Below, piece by piece: positions 7,059 through 7,175 of a stretch of 7,175 nt of DNA. This DNA is from Candidatus Gastranaerophilales bacterium. Its GTDB lineage: Bacteria; Cyanobacteriota; Vampirovibrionia; Gastranaerophilales; Gastranaerophilaceae. The position numbers were made by a program, and so were the translations under genes. The stretch lies in NCBI GenBank assembly GCA_021202305.1, contig JAJQDG010000053.1:1-7175 (forward strand), in the 5' to 3' direction. How positions within the stretch are numbered: position 1 is the first letter of the stretch; the number at the start of each line of letters is the position of its first letter. Under the pieces are notes generated by a model. The model was not told the DNA's origin. It made no database searches and saw nothing but the letters and a program-made list of their open reading frames with translations.

Positions 7059-7175
7059 ATGAACTTTTCAGCCGCGAAAAATAATATAAAAAAAGAATAT
7101 GCAAAAAAGTACCTTTTAAGATATATTAAAGAACTGAAGGTGCATTTTGACCTTAATGAACGCGAAATGAAAGAA
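7059..7175 (+). CDS. Unrecognised protein, N-terminal fragment cut by window edge
   Basis: From the ATG at 7059 the frame stays open for 39 codons to the last base. The visible sequence starts MNFSAAKNNIKKEYAKKY and continues as a lysine-rich, amphipathic-looking helix (LLRYIKELKVHFDLNEREMKE). There is no signal peptide or membrane segment in the visible part. No Shine-Dalgarno precedes it. Codon use resembles the neighbours (A/T-ending). The nearby ATG at 7054 stops after two codons and is not a start. I do not recognise the family from so short a piece. It may belong to the ricT-rsfS operon or have its own weak promoter. Confidence 0.55.
   Translation, partial: MNFSAAKNNIKKEYAKKYLLRYIKELKVHFDLNEREMKE

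Overview
The window is AT-rich bacterial DNA, roughly one third G+C in the coding regions by eye. It is densely packed and carries housekeeping-type genes. I see no rRNA, tRNA, CRISPR array, insertion sequence or phage gene. The gene set (a TPR-glycosyltransferase, MnmA, a long SNF2-family ATPase, a RicT/PSP1-family protein and RsfS) and the AT-rich codon use would fit an uncultured gut-type lineage such as Gastranaerophilales/Vampirovibrionia, or a low-G+C Firmicute-like bacterium. This assignment is tentative, because no single gene settles it.

Layout. (1) Bases 2-1579, plus strand: the 3' part of a TPR protein with a C-terminal GT-B/heptosyltransferase-like domain. Its frame is open to the left window edge, so the real start lies outside. 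(2) Bases 1576-2661, plus strand: mnmA, overlapping the previous gene by four bases (GTGA). (3) Bases 2662-2772: a gene-free convergent gap with a distinctly G+C-rich, hairpin-forming core. (4) Bases 2773-5652, minus strand: a 959-residue SNF2/HepA-type ATPase. (5) Bases 5653-5699: a 47-bp divergent promoter region in which the -10 elements of the two flanking genes appear to share one symmetric TATAATA core. (6) Bases 5700-6620, plus strand: a RicT (PSP1/YaaT) homologue. (7) Bases 6620-7012, plus strand: rsfS, overlapping ricT by one base (TAATG). (8) Base 7059 to the right edge: the start of an unrecognised gene.

How the genes fit together. The mnmA, ricT and rsfS products all act on RNA or translation: wobble-uridine thiolation, RNA processing/maturation (by homology), and ribosome subunit silencing. 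The SNF2 protein stands alone, with no neighbouring nuclease or methylase to suggest a defence island. The most interesting points are the symmetric divergent promoter with an apparently leaderless ricT mRNA, the MnmA that lacks the usual second catalytic cysteine, and the G+C-rich structured intergenic element. I found no clear new multi-gene system.
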